Source: Hippopus hippopus
Taxonomy: Eukaryota; Mollusca; Bivalvia; Cardiida; Cardiidae
DNA: 64,000 nucleotides
Direction of reading: 5' to 3'
Assembly (NCBI GenBank): GCA_946811185.2
Contig: OX328096.1
Coordinates: 66,238,845-66,302,844, forward strand
Below, piece after piece: positions 12,835 through 24,743 of this stretch; the stretch's first letter is position 1; every line of letters starts with the position of its first letter. The notes below the pieces were generated by a model. That model did not search any database. It had not been told where the DNA came from and saw only the letters and a program-made list of their open reading frames with translations. The position numbers were made by a program, and so were the translations under genes.

Positions 12835-13020
12835 TGACCCCAAGGACAAAAGGCTTTTAAGACATTGTGATAAGAAAGAAAATGCTGGTAAACAGCATTT
12901 TGTCTCTTTGGCACAATATTAAATACCCTTTCAAAGACAATGTATTATTTTTAGATCACATTAAAATTTTATTTTGTTGCTTGAGAATGCTTTGGATTTG
13001 GATATGATGTTGTTTGGAAT
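12831..13020 (-). mobile_element. TTAA MITE copy, degraded
   Basis: Starts at the TTAA shared with the previous copy, has AAATGCTGGTAAACAGCATTT, and loses identity near 13020. Third head-to-head pair in the window. Confidence 0.65.
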
Positions 13021-13564
13021 GCAGTGTCTATTCTAGAAACTGAAAATGAGGCGGGATTTTCCCCCTCCATCTAAAAAGACTGGCAGCACAATTTTCAGAT
13101 AGCAAACATTTAGCTCCCTGTCCAAGAAAATACAGTAGGCAAACTGACCTGTTTACATGTCAAAAGATAGTTTCTGGAATATCCTTATCTAAATATTAAA
13201 TACAATTTTTGAAAAAATACATAAGAGCTAAACAGTCAAAAAATTCATTCTGATAAAATTCATTGTTTTGGGACGTTTTCATTGTTTATGTTTTTGCAGG
13301 ATTGTCATGCATTGGGTCTGAATTTATGTGGAATCCGAAAGAAAAAAGCGTGAATCCTACAATCATGCATCCTAGAATAGACCCTAGTTATGGGGGTAAA
13401 CACTTGTTACCAGAAAAAAAACATTTCTACTACACTATATTGCATTGAGAGCATAAACAAACAGCAAATAAAATGTGGTTAAATGATTTGAAAATGGTAG
13501 AAAGCATGGTTGTTTCGAGAGTTTTACACCCTTTTAAAAATTATCTGGGTTAAAATGTTGCTGC
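13021..13564. other. No gene seen
   Basis: No recognised repeat or gene. The 61-codon frame at 13263 has no family resemblance. Confidence 0.5.
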
Positions 13565-14940
13565 CAGGGTTCCCATATTATGCTTTCTCTGTAGCTTTTG
13601 TTACCAGTGCATTGCACAGAGATTTGTCCCATTGATCTACTTTTATGACCCAATGCTACGCATTTCCAAACTCATGTGAGATATCATCAAAACATATCTT
13701 CCGACCATCTTTAATGAGTGAATGAAAATATGGCTTCTAGAGTGCACACAAGGTTTTCCTAGGACTTTCCCAGTGACCTACATTTCGATCTAAAATGACC
13801 CATTTTCATACTGTTCCAAGATATCATCAAGACAAACATTCTGACCAATTTTCATGAGTATTTGGCTCAAAATCTGTCCTCTAAAGTACTCACAAATTTG
13901 AGCCTACGTAAAATTAAACCATCTTTATATTAGTCTGAGATAACTATCAAGACAACCATTCTGACAAATGAGTAAAGTACTTAAATTGTGGCCTCTAGAA
14001 AGCAAGATTTTTCCAAAATTTGTCCTAGTGACCCATTTTTGTGGTATTTGTCGAAGACAATACCACTATGAGTTCAATATTGAATTTTGAAGACCATGTA
14101 TCGTATTTTGTGCACAGCCGAAGGAAATAAACCCAATTAAACTCAATTTTTCTTAGGCAAATGAATTTTCGGTAGCACTCAGATATGTAATTGGAAATGG
14201 CATGTTAAAATACACTAAGTAAGGCCATCGATCGTGAAAATACTGATTTTTGATTGAAAATAGCTTCACTCGCTCATAGCCTTCTATTGGCGCAATGATA
14301 CAAAATTTGTCTACCGATAACTTGGTCCTGGGCATTTTCGTTCCAAAACCAGTTCGTCACATGGCTTGTTCATTCAGTGATTGCGAGCTACTCCATTTGA
14401 TTGGGCATGAATTTTTATAGATTGAAATAATTTATTGTAATGTTGGGAATTAAATATTACGACCAAAGATATTTCAAAATCATAGTTTTCAGGTACAAAC
14501 TTAATTTTATTCGATATATTCACATGGTTTCTCTCTCTATCCATCATGCATCCTACTGTCAAGAAACGTTACTCCCGACTCCTAATGATCAAAGGGAGAC
14601 CACCAATACACAAATAATCCTAACTTTTGTCATGACTACTCTCCCTTCAACCAAAAAAGGTATTCATTTGCTTAGTAGGTTGACTTTCAAGCCAATATTT
14701 GAATAATATTTTTCTTTTTCTTTCAAATTATTAATTCCACAAAATGGCTTCCTTGACAAATACCACTTCAGGGTTCTCAACGCTTTGATTTTACCTAAAG
14801 TGATCCATTTTCAAAGTCCCATATATATCATCAAGGCAAACATCCAGACCAGTTGTCATCAGTATTGGACTGAAAATGTTGCATACATGATTTTTCTAAG
14901 ATTTATCCCAGTGATCTGGGTCCGTATTCACCAACCGTTC
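13565..14940. repeat. Degenerate ~120-bp repeat units, split by an insertion
   Basis: Units with GACCCATTTT, AAGATATCATCAAGACAAAC and TTTTCATGAGTATTTGG lie in 13565-14041 and again in 14770-14940. The two parts are separated by the insertion at 14042-14769. Related units occur near 3420-3560. Confidence 0.65.
14042..14769. mobile_element. ~728-bp element with short inverted ends
   Basis: The ends GTGGTATTTGTC (14042) and GACAAATACCAC (up to 14769) are inverted copies. The element interrupts the repeat block 13565-14940. No transposase frame and no clear target duplication. Confidence 0.55.
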
Positions 14941-15599
14941 TTTGGAACTTTCTCATGCTTGTTCTCTAGAATTTTCTAAAAAATGTAAAATTAACACTAA
15001 TTCTGATTGGCTAAACCATTTGGGACACATTTTATTTGTGGTCTGCAAAATGCTTTCAATTCAGACGAGTCTACATATTTGTAATCTGGCAATGGGTTAA
15101 ATCACTGAAATAATTTTGACACAGCATGAAACCAAAGAACAAACAAAAAACCTACTTTTCCCTGGTTGTCCTAGCACTGCCATGTTGTTGAGTATCTATA
15201 AATTACCGGTACTCCTGTGAACCTGTGAAAAAAAAAAAACTGATGAAACTTAAAAAAAAAATCTAAATTTATTAAGTTACAAAGAACTTACAATCTGTTC
15301 AAAGAACATAGTGGAAAAAAGAGACTGCTGGTAAGCAGAATTTCCAACCTATTCCTGTGATATTTTCTATGCTTTCAAAGACATGTTATATTTTCATTAT
15401 CTTGTATTATGAGTACCGGTAATTTGTTTTCTGCAAATGCTGTAACATGGACTGGTCTATCCTTTCAAAGATGCATAATAATTGCATATTACCAGTAATT
15501 TGTTAATGATTTCAATTTGGACTGGCCTAATTTTTGTTGTTGTGTAAAAGTCCAATAGAAACAATATAATACTTAAACTTTAAACAAGATTGATGAATG

Positions 15600-15805
15600 A
15601 TTGATTGATGTTCACTGCCACTTTCAACATTATATCAGTAATATCACAATGACAGCTCACTTATTACGTCCTGGGTTTCACCAGTACTAGGCTAGAGATC
15701 TGTAGTGTCTTGCCATGAAAGTTCAGTGCTTCCAGTAAGGCTCAAACTCAGGACCTGTAGGTTACAAGTCCAACACTTTAACACTGAGCCATGTGGGACC
15801 CTAAC
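15600..15805 (-). mobile_element. tRNA-derived SINE
   Basis: On the minus strand a tRNA-like head reads TGGCTCAGTGTTAAAGTGTT, then GACTTGTAACC (anticodon-like TGT, as in tRNA-Thr) and CTGAGTTTGAGCC (B-box like). Its far end has GATTGATTGATG. Confidence 0.6.
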
Positions 15806-16498
15806 GACAATGAGGAAAGTCTTAAGTAAACCATTTGAAAGGGAAAAAATGAGGGTTACCAGCATTTTATAACTACCACCTACCGGAATGTTTTCTACCT
15901 TTTCCAAGTCAAACCTCAACACTTGAGTCAAATTTAATCCGTCATCTGCAAATGCTCTCGATTTGGACAGTCTGAAATTTTGTACTGTGGTTAAAACTAA
16001 ACCCTTAAAGCGTCTTTCACACCTGAAGCTGTTTTTGCAGTCAGTGTAGATCAAGATCAGACCACATGCAGTCTGACTTTTGACATGAACTGTCAACTTT
16101 GCCGAGTTCTTCTAGAAAAGAGCAAGCCTGATACGGATCATTTACCATTACATTTTATTTCCAGAATGAAAGTGTCAGTCTGTTTGTTTATTAGGCCCTC
16201 TCTGAATTTAAATGAGTGTTTTGTGAAATTGTTATTGTCTGTTGCAGATATATCAAGCCATGACAAATGGAAGGACATGCCTCCCATTTCAATTCATTCA
16301 CATGATCTTAACAGTATGATTGTAAAACCCTGTGAATGTAAACATTCAATGAAGCATTCACAGTATGAAAACAAATTACTCCTAACAACCCTGCTATGTA
16401 TACAGTTATCAAAATAATGAACGTCAATGCCTTGTCTATTACATGTATTAGGCACATGTTCCTTATAAATAAAAAAAAATGACAAAGAATACATTCCT

Positions 16499-16715
16499 TT
16501 AACCCTTTACCACACAATCCCTAGTTTAAACCACCCTGAAGAAGACCTTTGAAAAGATTTTGGGAAAAGAAAAAAATGCTGGTAACCAGCATTTTTTCCT
16601 TTTTCCACAATGTCTTCTACCCTTTCAATGACAAAAACTCTTCATTTGAATCACATTTAATTTGTCGTCTGCAACTGCTTTCAAATTAGAATTTGTCATG
16701 TGCTCCTCCGGGTTG
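16499..16715 (-). mobile_element. TTAA MITE copy
   Basis: Begins TTAACCCTTTACCACACA with hairpin AAATGCTGGTAACCAGCATTT; the far end is degraded (GTCATGTGCTCC). Confidence 0.8.
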
Positions 16716-16736
16716 AATAATTTGTCTTCCTTATAG

Positions 16737-17020
16737 GCTGTAAGAGCTGACCTGGCAGGTTGAAGCTATGTTGCAGTTCACTGCATTCTAGATTGAGATA
16801 AAATAACTATGTAATTTGGAAATCTTCGTGAGTAGCCGTATTTGGCATTTAACATGTCCAGGAAGTAAGGGATCGATCAAGTACTGTTATGATACATGTG
16901 TTTACGTAGATTTGAGACAAACAATTCCTAACTGGCTAGAGGCCACTAAAATAAAAAAATTAAACTGGTTGACTTATGTACAAACGTTAGCCACACCCTA
17001 CCAGGTCAATTCTTACGGCC
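16737..17020. repeat. Direct duplication, copy 1
   Basis: Shares AGTTCACTGCATT, GAGGCCACTAAAAT, AAACTGGT, GACTTATGT and AGCCACACCCT in the same order and orientation as 18424-18735. Not seen elsewhere in the window. Confidence 0.7.
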
Positions 17021-17626
17021 TATATGTCGCTAAATCAACAGGGATAGTGTTTCAACTTCTTCGAATCAAATCCTTTGTCTTAATAATAAGCAAAAATATA
17101 AGAAGATTTACCATTTAACGTCAGTTAAAAATGCATGTTCACACTAAAAAATGAAAGAAAATGAAAGCCATATTGCTATTTTTTCAACTTTATTTTAACA
17201 TTCAACTAACCTCAATTCAAATGGTAAACATGAATGGGGTCATTTCATGACTTGCCGTTTTCACATAACAATTATTGCTCACATACTAAACCATTGAATA
17301 CTGTAACCAGAACACGAAGAACATGGGGAAAAAACCTATCTGAACACTAAAAATACTAAATATTTAGCTGGGTCTACATATGTTTAAGCAGGAAAACATC
17401 TACAACACATATATAACGTATTCTTGGCTTTAGGATGTAGTTATCGTAACTGACATAACATTAATCCTCGTAAAGTTTCTGCTCCATAGGAAAAGTGTAC
17501 CAGTAAATGTAGAACCTGTATTGGGACCACTACTCAGTGCCCTTTAATATGGATACATCCAGTTTTTTAAACTCAGCCAAAAAAAAAACAGAAACACAAT
17601 TCAGAGCGCTTACTTGATTTCCACAT
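17021..17626. other. No gene seen
   Basis: AT-rich, no recognisable repeat or coding sequence. Confidence 0.5.
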
Positions 17627-17832
17627 TAAACATATTTATTTTACATCGATTGAGAAACAAGTTCTTACAACTTATACTAATCTCTCTCGATTCTGCTTCC
17701 TGGGAACTACACCAGTACTCGCGCCGAATGTGTGGGCCGATGAAAAATCCCAAAGCTGACACCAGCTGCCGGGTCTCGAGCTCGGGACCTATCGGTTACG
17801 AGGCCGACGCTCTACCTCACAACCATGGACAC
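17627..17832 (-). mobile_element. tRNA-Thr-derived SINE
   Basis: On the minus strand the head reads TGGTGTCCATGGTTGTGAGG, TAGAGCGTCGG (A-box region), CCTCGTAACC (anticodon loop with CGT) and GAGCTCGAGACCCGG (B-box region). It is nearly identical over its length to 60183-60388. Confidence 0.8.
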
Positions 17833-18132
17833 CACACATTCTTGACTGCATTTATCATTATTCATTTTCTACAACAAACATACTAAGTCTCTGAAGTGCC
17901 AACGTTATTTCAAACAGGCAGCGTTAGCGCCAGCTATTTCTACTTTGCGTCCTGTGGACGCAGAGACTTGAAAATTTGCGTCCTTGGGCTATTATTTCGC
18001 GTCCTTGCTACGAGAAGCATTATTAGACATTCTTACTTTCAATATTTTGTAAAACTGACAATAAAAAAAAGAAGAAAGGAAATAGTTTAACCACACTGGG
18101 TCGGAAAATCATTCCGACATCGGACATAAAGC

Positions 18133-18168
18133 CAGGGATATTATATACATGTGTATATACGATCCCTG
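18133..18168. mobile_element. 36-bp palindromic insertion with 7-bp duplication
   Basis: CAGGGATATTATATA at the left end and TATATACGATCCCTG at the right end are inverted copies almost back to back. ATAAAGC flanks it on both sides (18126-18132, 18169-18175). Relatives: 19091-19125, 34837-34864 and the 880-bp element at 28903-29782. Confidence 0.88.
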
Positions 18169-18423
18169 ATAAAGCTGACATTTTTTTTTTCTTCTTCTTT
18201 TTAACACTGGCAAAAACATACTGATGAAGGACACAACCAATAACAATCGCAATAATTTAAACGTGTATTCATTATACACAACATTTTATGCAAAAATAAG
18301 CGATGTACAAATATATAAAACATTCTTCATACATGTACTTTAAAGTCCAGACATGATTTCTCCGACATTTTCAATACACATTATCAGGTAATGGCTATAA
18401 ATAGAATGGCGTATTCGACTTTT

Positions 18424-18735
18424 TTATTGGCTGTGAGAGCTGGTAGGGCGGGGCTATGTTAAGTACTGTGTCAGTTCACTGCATTTTAGATAAAATAGGT
18501 AATGCAATATAAAGAAAACAAGCTCCTTTTCTTCACAATGTTTTGAGACAGTAAAGAACTATGCACTTAAAATTCCCTCAAAGCAAAGGATCGATTTAAA
18601 AAAATGTAATAAGTGATACACGATGCAGATTTACGACGAAAAATTCCAAACTGACTCGAGGCCACTAAAATGAAAAATAAACTGGTCGACTTATGTCAAA
18701 GGTAAGCCACACCCTGCCAAACCAATTCTTACCGC
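18424..18735. repeat. Direct duplication, copy 2
   Basis: Partner of 16737-17020, about 1.7 kb downstream; diverged with small indels. Confidence 0.7.
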
Positions 18736-19090
18736 CTCTCTGGTCACACGTGAAATGAACTTTTCCCCCACTTTTTATCACGATACTCTCATTTTTGGCT
18801 TAAGTAGACTTTTTCCAATTTTCACACGATAGTGTACTTCGAACCAATCAGGAATCACGTACAAGATTGATTCGCCGCCCATAATTCCTTAAGCCACGCC
18901 TTGATTGTGTGTATCCTGTCAGAAATCTGACTAGCATGATAAGGTGTGTAATTAGCGATGACCAGTCTAAAGAGGCCTGCATGCGATGCATGCTTAATAA
19001 TTATTACACCTATTCATCTTAAGTAGGCGATGAAATTAGCACCCATGCTAAAGCATCTTTTGCTTACAGTTGTTCAAATCTACATTACAT

Positions 19091-19125
19091 CAGGGATCTT
19101 ATATACGGTGTATATACGATCCCTG
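19091..19125. mobile_element. 35-bp palindromic insertion with 7-bp duplication
   Basis: CAGGGATCTTATATAC and GTATATACGATCCCTG form the whole element. ATTACAT flanks both sides (19084-19090 and 19126-19132). Confidence 0.9.
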
Positions 19126-19789
19126 ATTACATGTACATGTAATTACGGTTTTTCCACTTCATTTGTGTATGTTTCCTTGTACTTTCTGGTATGTGTGATG
19201 AAAACATGTTAATGTTCTTGACTTGAATATTTGCGACATGAAGAAAAAGCTGTCAGCGACTGGAGTTGGAAATTAACAGGTTAAGCAGTGTCAACTGAAG
19301 GGCAAAAACAGCCCTTAAAAACAAATAAAAATATGAATGCAATAGGGTGAATAAGCCTAAATTTTTCTGAAAATATTTACCTCTTTAAGGTAATCAAATA
19401 ATGATTCAATCTTCACAGTATCAAATAAAAGACTTGGGCTGTCTACTTTGTAAAGTCTTTCTTGTACAAGTTTGCGCTAACAACCATGAGAAAGAAGCCT
19501 TTGAAAACAATGTAGGACTAGAACTTGTTTTTCTACAAGTCTCCCCCTTTTTGGTGTCGGAAGGATTGACATGTCACCAAGGCAATTTCTAACTGAAACA
19601 ATGGTCATTTTTAGAGCAAACAACCTAGTTGACACAAAAGGCTGTAGAGCCACAAAAGATGGTTAGGGGCTTGAAATTCCAGATATCAGAAGTAGTGGGA
19701 TTGTACTCTATAAAAAGGGAAAACAAAGGCACTGATCATGCTAGACGGGTATCTCTAACGGTTTTCGAGTTACAGAGCTGACATGAAAT

Positions 19790-20375
19790 TGTACGTAAAA
19801 TGAGTAAGGAAAATAATGAAGGAAAATAACTCAAAAAATATACAAACCAGAGTTATGTTTCTTGTGCATGACACATCGCCTCGTGGTGGTTCAGAAAAGA
19901 GTGAAGTTTCCTCAAAATATCTCAAACGGTTTTCAAGTTATGGAGCGGCCACTTATTTGTATGGAAAATGATCAAAGGGAAATAACTCAAAAAATATACA
20001 AGCCAGAGTTATGGTTCTTGTGCATGACACATCATCTTATCGTGCTTTACAAATGTATGAAGCTTTATCAAGATATCTCTAACGGTTTTCGAGTTATAGA
20101 GCGGACACGAAATTGTACGTAAAATGAGTAAGGAAAATAATCAAAGGGAAATAACTCGAAAACTATACAAGCCAGAGTTATGGTTCTTGTGCATGACACT
20201 TTGTCTCATTGTGCTTTACAAATGTGTGAAGTTTTATCGAAATATCTTAAAAGATTTTCAAGTTATAGAGCGGACACGATTTGTGACGGACAGACAGATG
20301 GACAGACAGACGGACGCAAAGGGAAAAACACTATGTCTCCCGACCCTGACGGGGGGAGACATAAAAAGGAAAAAA
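19790..20375. repeat. ~157-bp tandem repeat, 3-4 copies
   Basis: Units share GGGAAATAACTCAAAAAATA, CCAGAGTTATG, TTGTGCATGACAC and GGTTTTCGAGTTATAG. The block ends in GACAGACAGATGGACAGACAG and GGGGGGAGACATAAAAAGG. Open frames here are repeat-made. Confidence 0.85.
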
Positions 20376-20906
20376 ATGCCCGGTAACCATGATAACTGAT
20401 TTTCACCTTTCTCTAGAATATTTTCTACCCTGTCATTGACAAATTTTATCATTTGAGCCACATTTAAATTGTCATCAGCAAATGTTTTCAATTTCGACAA
20501 ATCCTCATCTTTGTCATATAGTAAAAAGTTGACATGAGAGATTTTGTTCAGTACAATTTGACTTATCTGTTGGGACTTTGTGACCACTGTTTACTTCTTG
20601 CAAGAACATAAATACTAGTGACATCATATACTACATCGTAAGTATGGAATTTGCTTGCCTTTCATGGAATTAAATGACTAAAATAAAGAATTGATGGTAT
20701 TAACTACCCAGTGTCAATAATACTCAGCATTGCTTTTACAACAGAATGTTTATCATAAATAGAGATCTTCAGAGTAAATATAGCAGCTGTCACTTGTAGG
20801 AGCAACATCTTGAACACATTTCAACCCTTCACCAAACAATTTTGACTTTTAATGAACCTGATGAACACATTTTGAAACATTTTTGAAAATGTAACAAAAA
20901 AAAAAC

Positions 20907-21808
20907 AAGAGGGCCATGATGGCCCTGTATTGCTCCACTGGCTATTAAGTAAAATTCTGACCAGTCGTTTCAGAGAAGAAGAATTTTTAAGAATTTCTAA
21001 ATTTCCATATAGTGCAAGTAGCCCCCATTCACCAGAGCCACATTTTTTGACGGATCAAAATTTTGCGAACAATTTTTGAAAAAGGTCACCCAAGCAACAA
21101 TCCTGTGAAATTATTTCAAAATCTGACCTGCTGTTTCAGAGGAGAAGATTTTTAAAGAATTCCTTCATTTCTGTATAGTGCAAGAAGCCCCCATTCACCA
21201 GAGCCACGTTTTTTGACGGATCAAAATTTTACAAACAGTTTTTGAAAAGGGTCACCCAAGGAACAATCCTGTGAAATTATTTCGAAATCTGACCAGCGGT
21301 TTCAGAGAAGAAGAATTTTGAAGAATTCCTTCATTTCTATATGGTGCAAGAAGCCCCCATTCAACAGGGCCACATTTTTTGACGGATCAAAATTTTACGA
21401 ACAATTTTTAAAAAGGGTCACCCAAGGAGCATATCTGTGAAATTATTTCAAAATCTGACCCGTGGTTTCAGAGGAGAAGATTTTTAAAGAATTCCCTAAA
21501 AAATTCCATTTGGTTGCAATGGCAACCAGAGTTTTTGATGGAATCAAATTCTGTGAACAGTTTTTAAAGAGGACCTTCCAAGGAACATTCCAGCCAAGTT
21601 TGGTCCAAATCCGCCCAGTGGTTTAGGAGGAGTTGATGTTTAAAGAATTGTTGACGACACACGACGCACGACGGACACCAGGTGATCCTAAAAGCTCCCC
21701 TTGAGCACGTTGTGCTCAAGTGAGCTAAAAAGTTAACATACGGATGGACGCATAACGGACAATGGGCCATAACATAAGCCTGCTGGCCTTCGGCCAGTGG
21801 AGCTAAAA
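20907..21808. repeat. Dispersed repeat with ~170-bp internal units
   Basis: Opens with ACAAGAGGGCCATGATGGCC and closes with GGCCTTCGGCCAGTGGAGCT. About three units carry GCAAGAAGCCCCCATTCACC and TTTTTGACGGATCAAAATTT. Same termini as 1641-2716. Confidence 0.85.
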
Positions 21809-21939
21809 AACTTGTCTAGCACCAATCATGTATCACTGCAGCTTGATAATCAAGGGAGGTAAATAGTAACAAACTTTATCTTTCATAAAAAGTTATTTCC
21901 CTTGATTAATGTTTAAATTGAAGTGAAAATATTTTGAAG

Positions 21940-23215
21940 CCCATGTTAAACTTGCGATCCCTGGAATGAAGGCAATTTTGACCCCAGACCTACAATATGA
22001 AACTAGAATGTGTGGTTATAAACAAAAAGATTTTTTAATCTTGCCCAATAAAAAGTCATGTAAAACAAGTTTGCTGAATAAAAGGCCCTGTAAAATATGT
22101 GATCCATGACACAGGTTTATCAAGTTTTCACTATAAAAGCCAATGTAAAACTTGTGACCCCTGGTGTGGAGTCAAACTTGACCCCCAAAGTTAAAATTTG
22201 GGCCCTCTTGGTAGAGGCCCATTATATAAAGTTACATGCAAAATTTGGTAGCCCTAGGCCTAAATATGGCTATGTACAAGTAGATTATTAAAGTTTCCTT
22301 ATATAAGACCATGTAGAACTTGTGACCCCCTGGGGTGGGGCTACATTTGACCCCCTGGGCTATAATTTGGGCACCCTTGATAGAGACCCCCTAGATAAAG
22401 CTAAATGCAAAATTTGATAGCCCTAGCCCTTATAGCTAGATGCGAAAGATTTTCCTATATAAGCACGCCCATGTAAAACATGTTACCCCCCGGAGCGAAG
22501 TCAAATTTAACCCTCGGCTATAATTTGGACACCCTTGGTACAGGTCCACTAGATAAAGCTACATGCCAAATTTGGTCGCCCTAGGCCCCATGGCTAGGCC
22601 AAAGAAGAATTTTAAAGTTCTCCCTATATAAGCCCATGTAAAACTTGTTATATAAGCCCATGTAAAACTTGTTACCCCCGGGCAGGGCCTAATTTGACCC
22701 CAGGGCTATAATTTGAACAATCTTGGCAGAGGTCCACTAGATAAAGCTACATGCCAAATTTGGTAGCTCTAGGCCCTATGGCTAGGTAGAAGAGGAATTT
22801 TAAAGTTCTCCCTAAATAAGCCCATGTATAACTTGTAACCCCCGGGGCGGGGCCAATTTTGACCCCAGGGCTATAAATTGAAGAAACTTGGTAGAAGTCC
22901 ACTAGATAAAGCTACATGCCAAATTTGGTAGCCCTTGGCCTTACGGTTTCAGACAAGAAGATTTTCAAAGATTTTCAAAATTTTTCAGTTTTGTTGCCAT
23001 GGCAACCAGAGTTTTTGAAGGAATTAAATTCTTTCAAGAAATTCTGAAGAGGACCATGGCAGGATCATTTCTGTGAAGTTTCATCAAAATTGGATGGGTA
23101 GTTTCAGAGAAGAAGACGTTTTAAAAAAAAGTTAACGCATGGACGGACGGACGGACGCACGCACGACGGACAACAGGCCATGACATAAGCCCGCTGGCCT
23201 TTGGCCAGTGGAGCT
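21940..23215. repeat. Dispersed repeat, second member of the 1641-2716 family
   Basis: Six or so units with AAGCCCATGTAAAACTTGT and GATAAAGCTACATGCCAAAT. It ends with ACGGACGGACGGACGCACGC and TGGCCTTTGGCCAGTGGAGC, as the first member does. Confidence 0.85.
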
Positions 23216-24287
23216 AAAAATGAACTGAAGTTTCTCCTTTTCCCCCCAATGTTTTCTAACCTTTCTGACACAAATCAAACATTTGAGCTCATTTTTCTAC
23301 TTTGAAAAGGCTTTCTAAATGGGTGAATCCAAACTTTTGTAGTGTGGCAAAGGATTCATAGTATTTGCAGACCACAATTGAAATGTGGCTTGAGTAAGGG
23401 CATTTTAAACCTTTACCCACATGATCTCAATGTTTAACAGTCCCCAAGGACAAAGGACTTTGAAACATTGTAGAAAAAGGATAAGATGCTGGTTACCATC
23501 CAAAAACAATTTTAATTTTTGATTCACATTTATTCTGTTGTCTGCATATACTTTCAATTTGTCTAAATTTTGATAAAGAGATAACAAACAAGTAAGATTT
23601 AACATATATAGATCAACGAATGTCAAAGACTTCCCAGTGATTGTCTTACATGTTGTGCTCGCCCTATGCATGAGCCCAGAAGTAACTTGTTTACAGAATA
23701 TCAAAAGAGAATTTTCTATTATGTTAGTAATGATTAGATTTTTGTCAAAAAATTTGGATTGGTAAATGCCACCAAAGGGGTCAAGAATCATTGTCCTATT
23801 CTGGACAAATAACTTTTTGCGTTACAAGTTCATTGAATGAACATGTTGCACATGGGTTGTTCGTCCACATCCACAAAAAAATTCAGCACAGTGACCAAAC
23901 AACAAGAGGTTCACTGTACGATCAGCTGCATCTGTACGCAAACATTAGCTGCTTGCTTTGATAGAAAAGCTGTACCCTTAGCTGCATCGATGGATCCGCA
24001 GTATTGAATGAAAAGGTCCAGTTCATATGATAGAAGACATAATTTTGGCTCAGTTTTGATCATCATTTGATACTCTACGTACACTTAGTTTTCATGAAAA
24101 GAGAATAACAAAAAGGAGTTTGTATACTAGAGTCGCTTGTGCACAAAGTTTCGAATTAAACACTGAGAGCTATATTTGTTATTAAATGTATTGCTATGAG
24201 GTATCTTTTCTTTGTAGACTCTGTGAGTCTTTTTATTCCTTACACTATTTCCTTTTATCTCTATTTTCGGATTTTTATAATACAATG
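23216..24287. other. No gene seen
   Basis: Holds two broken TTAA MITE pieces (about 23230-23360 and 23405-23585); the rest is unrecognised. Confidence 0.5.
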
Positions 24288-24291
24288 ACAC

Positions 24292-24449
24292 TGTAACGTG
24301 CAACGACCTGGTCACCCATCCAGGCACTAACTATAACCACGTTGCTTAACTTGCACGGAGAGAACTGCACCAAACCGCATCGCTGTAAAAGCTAGCTCAA
24401 CAGCAAGGCAGGTTTCAAGTGCTTATATATCTAACCTCTCTCCGTGACA
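24292..24449 (-). repeat. TRIM LTR (downstream copy)
   Basis: 158 bp, about 90% like its partner by eye. It carries the 5S-like segment near 24300-24355. Confidence 0.85.
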
Positions 24450-24581
24450 TTACTCCGCCCTTCAACAAGTCTCGACCTCGCGACTTATATACAAACATGT
24501 ACATATAAATAAACCAGGGGAATGTAATGGGTAAGGCAACTCCAGTCCGGCAGTTGTCATAATCCCACCGCTGCCACCAAA

Positions 24582-24739
24582 TATAACATGCAACGACCTG
24601 GTCACCCATCCAGGCACTAACCTAGAGCACGTTGCTTAACTATCACGGAAAGAAATACACCAAACCGCATCGCTGTAAAAGCTAGCTCAACAGCAAGGCA
24701 GGTTTCAAGTGCTTATATATCTAACCTTTCTCCGTGACA
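24582..24739 (-). repeat. TRIM LTR (upstream copy)
   Basis: 158 bp, same length as its partner; the 5S-like segment lies near 24592-24645. Confidence 0.85.
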
Positions 24740-24743
24740 ACAC

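Larger units (their letters stand above)
24292..24739 (-). mobile_element. Miniature LTR retrotransposon (TRIM) with 5S-like LTRs
   Basis: Two direct repeats of 158 bp (24292-24449, 24582-24739) flank only 132 bp. On the minus strand each LTR starts TGTCACGGAGA; the LTR at 24292-24449 ends CGTTACA, giving TG...CA ends, and the other ends GTTATA. Just after the upstream LTR is TTTGGTGGCAGCGGTGGGAT, like a primer-binding site, and just before the other LTR is a purine run GAAGGGCGGAG. A 4-bp duplication, ACAC, flanks it (24288-24291, 24740-24743). Each LTR holds a 5S rRNA-like stretch: AGTTAAGCAACGT, then GTTAGTGCCTGGATGGGTGA. No coding capacity. The architecture matches Cassandra-type TRIMs, known to me from plants. 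Confidence 0.85.

Noticed and set aside
17627..17832. Functional tRNA-Thr gene on the minus strand
   Set aside because: The tRNA-like part is attached to a conserved non-tRNA body found again at 60183-60388, so it is a SINE.
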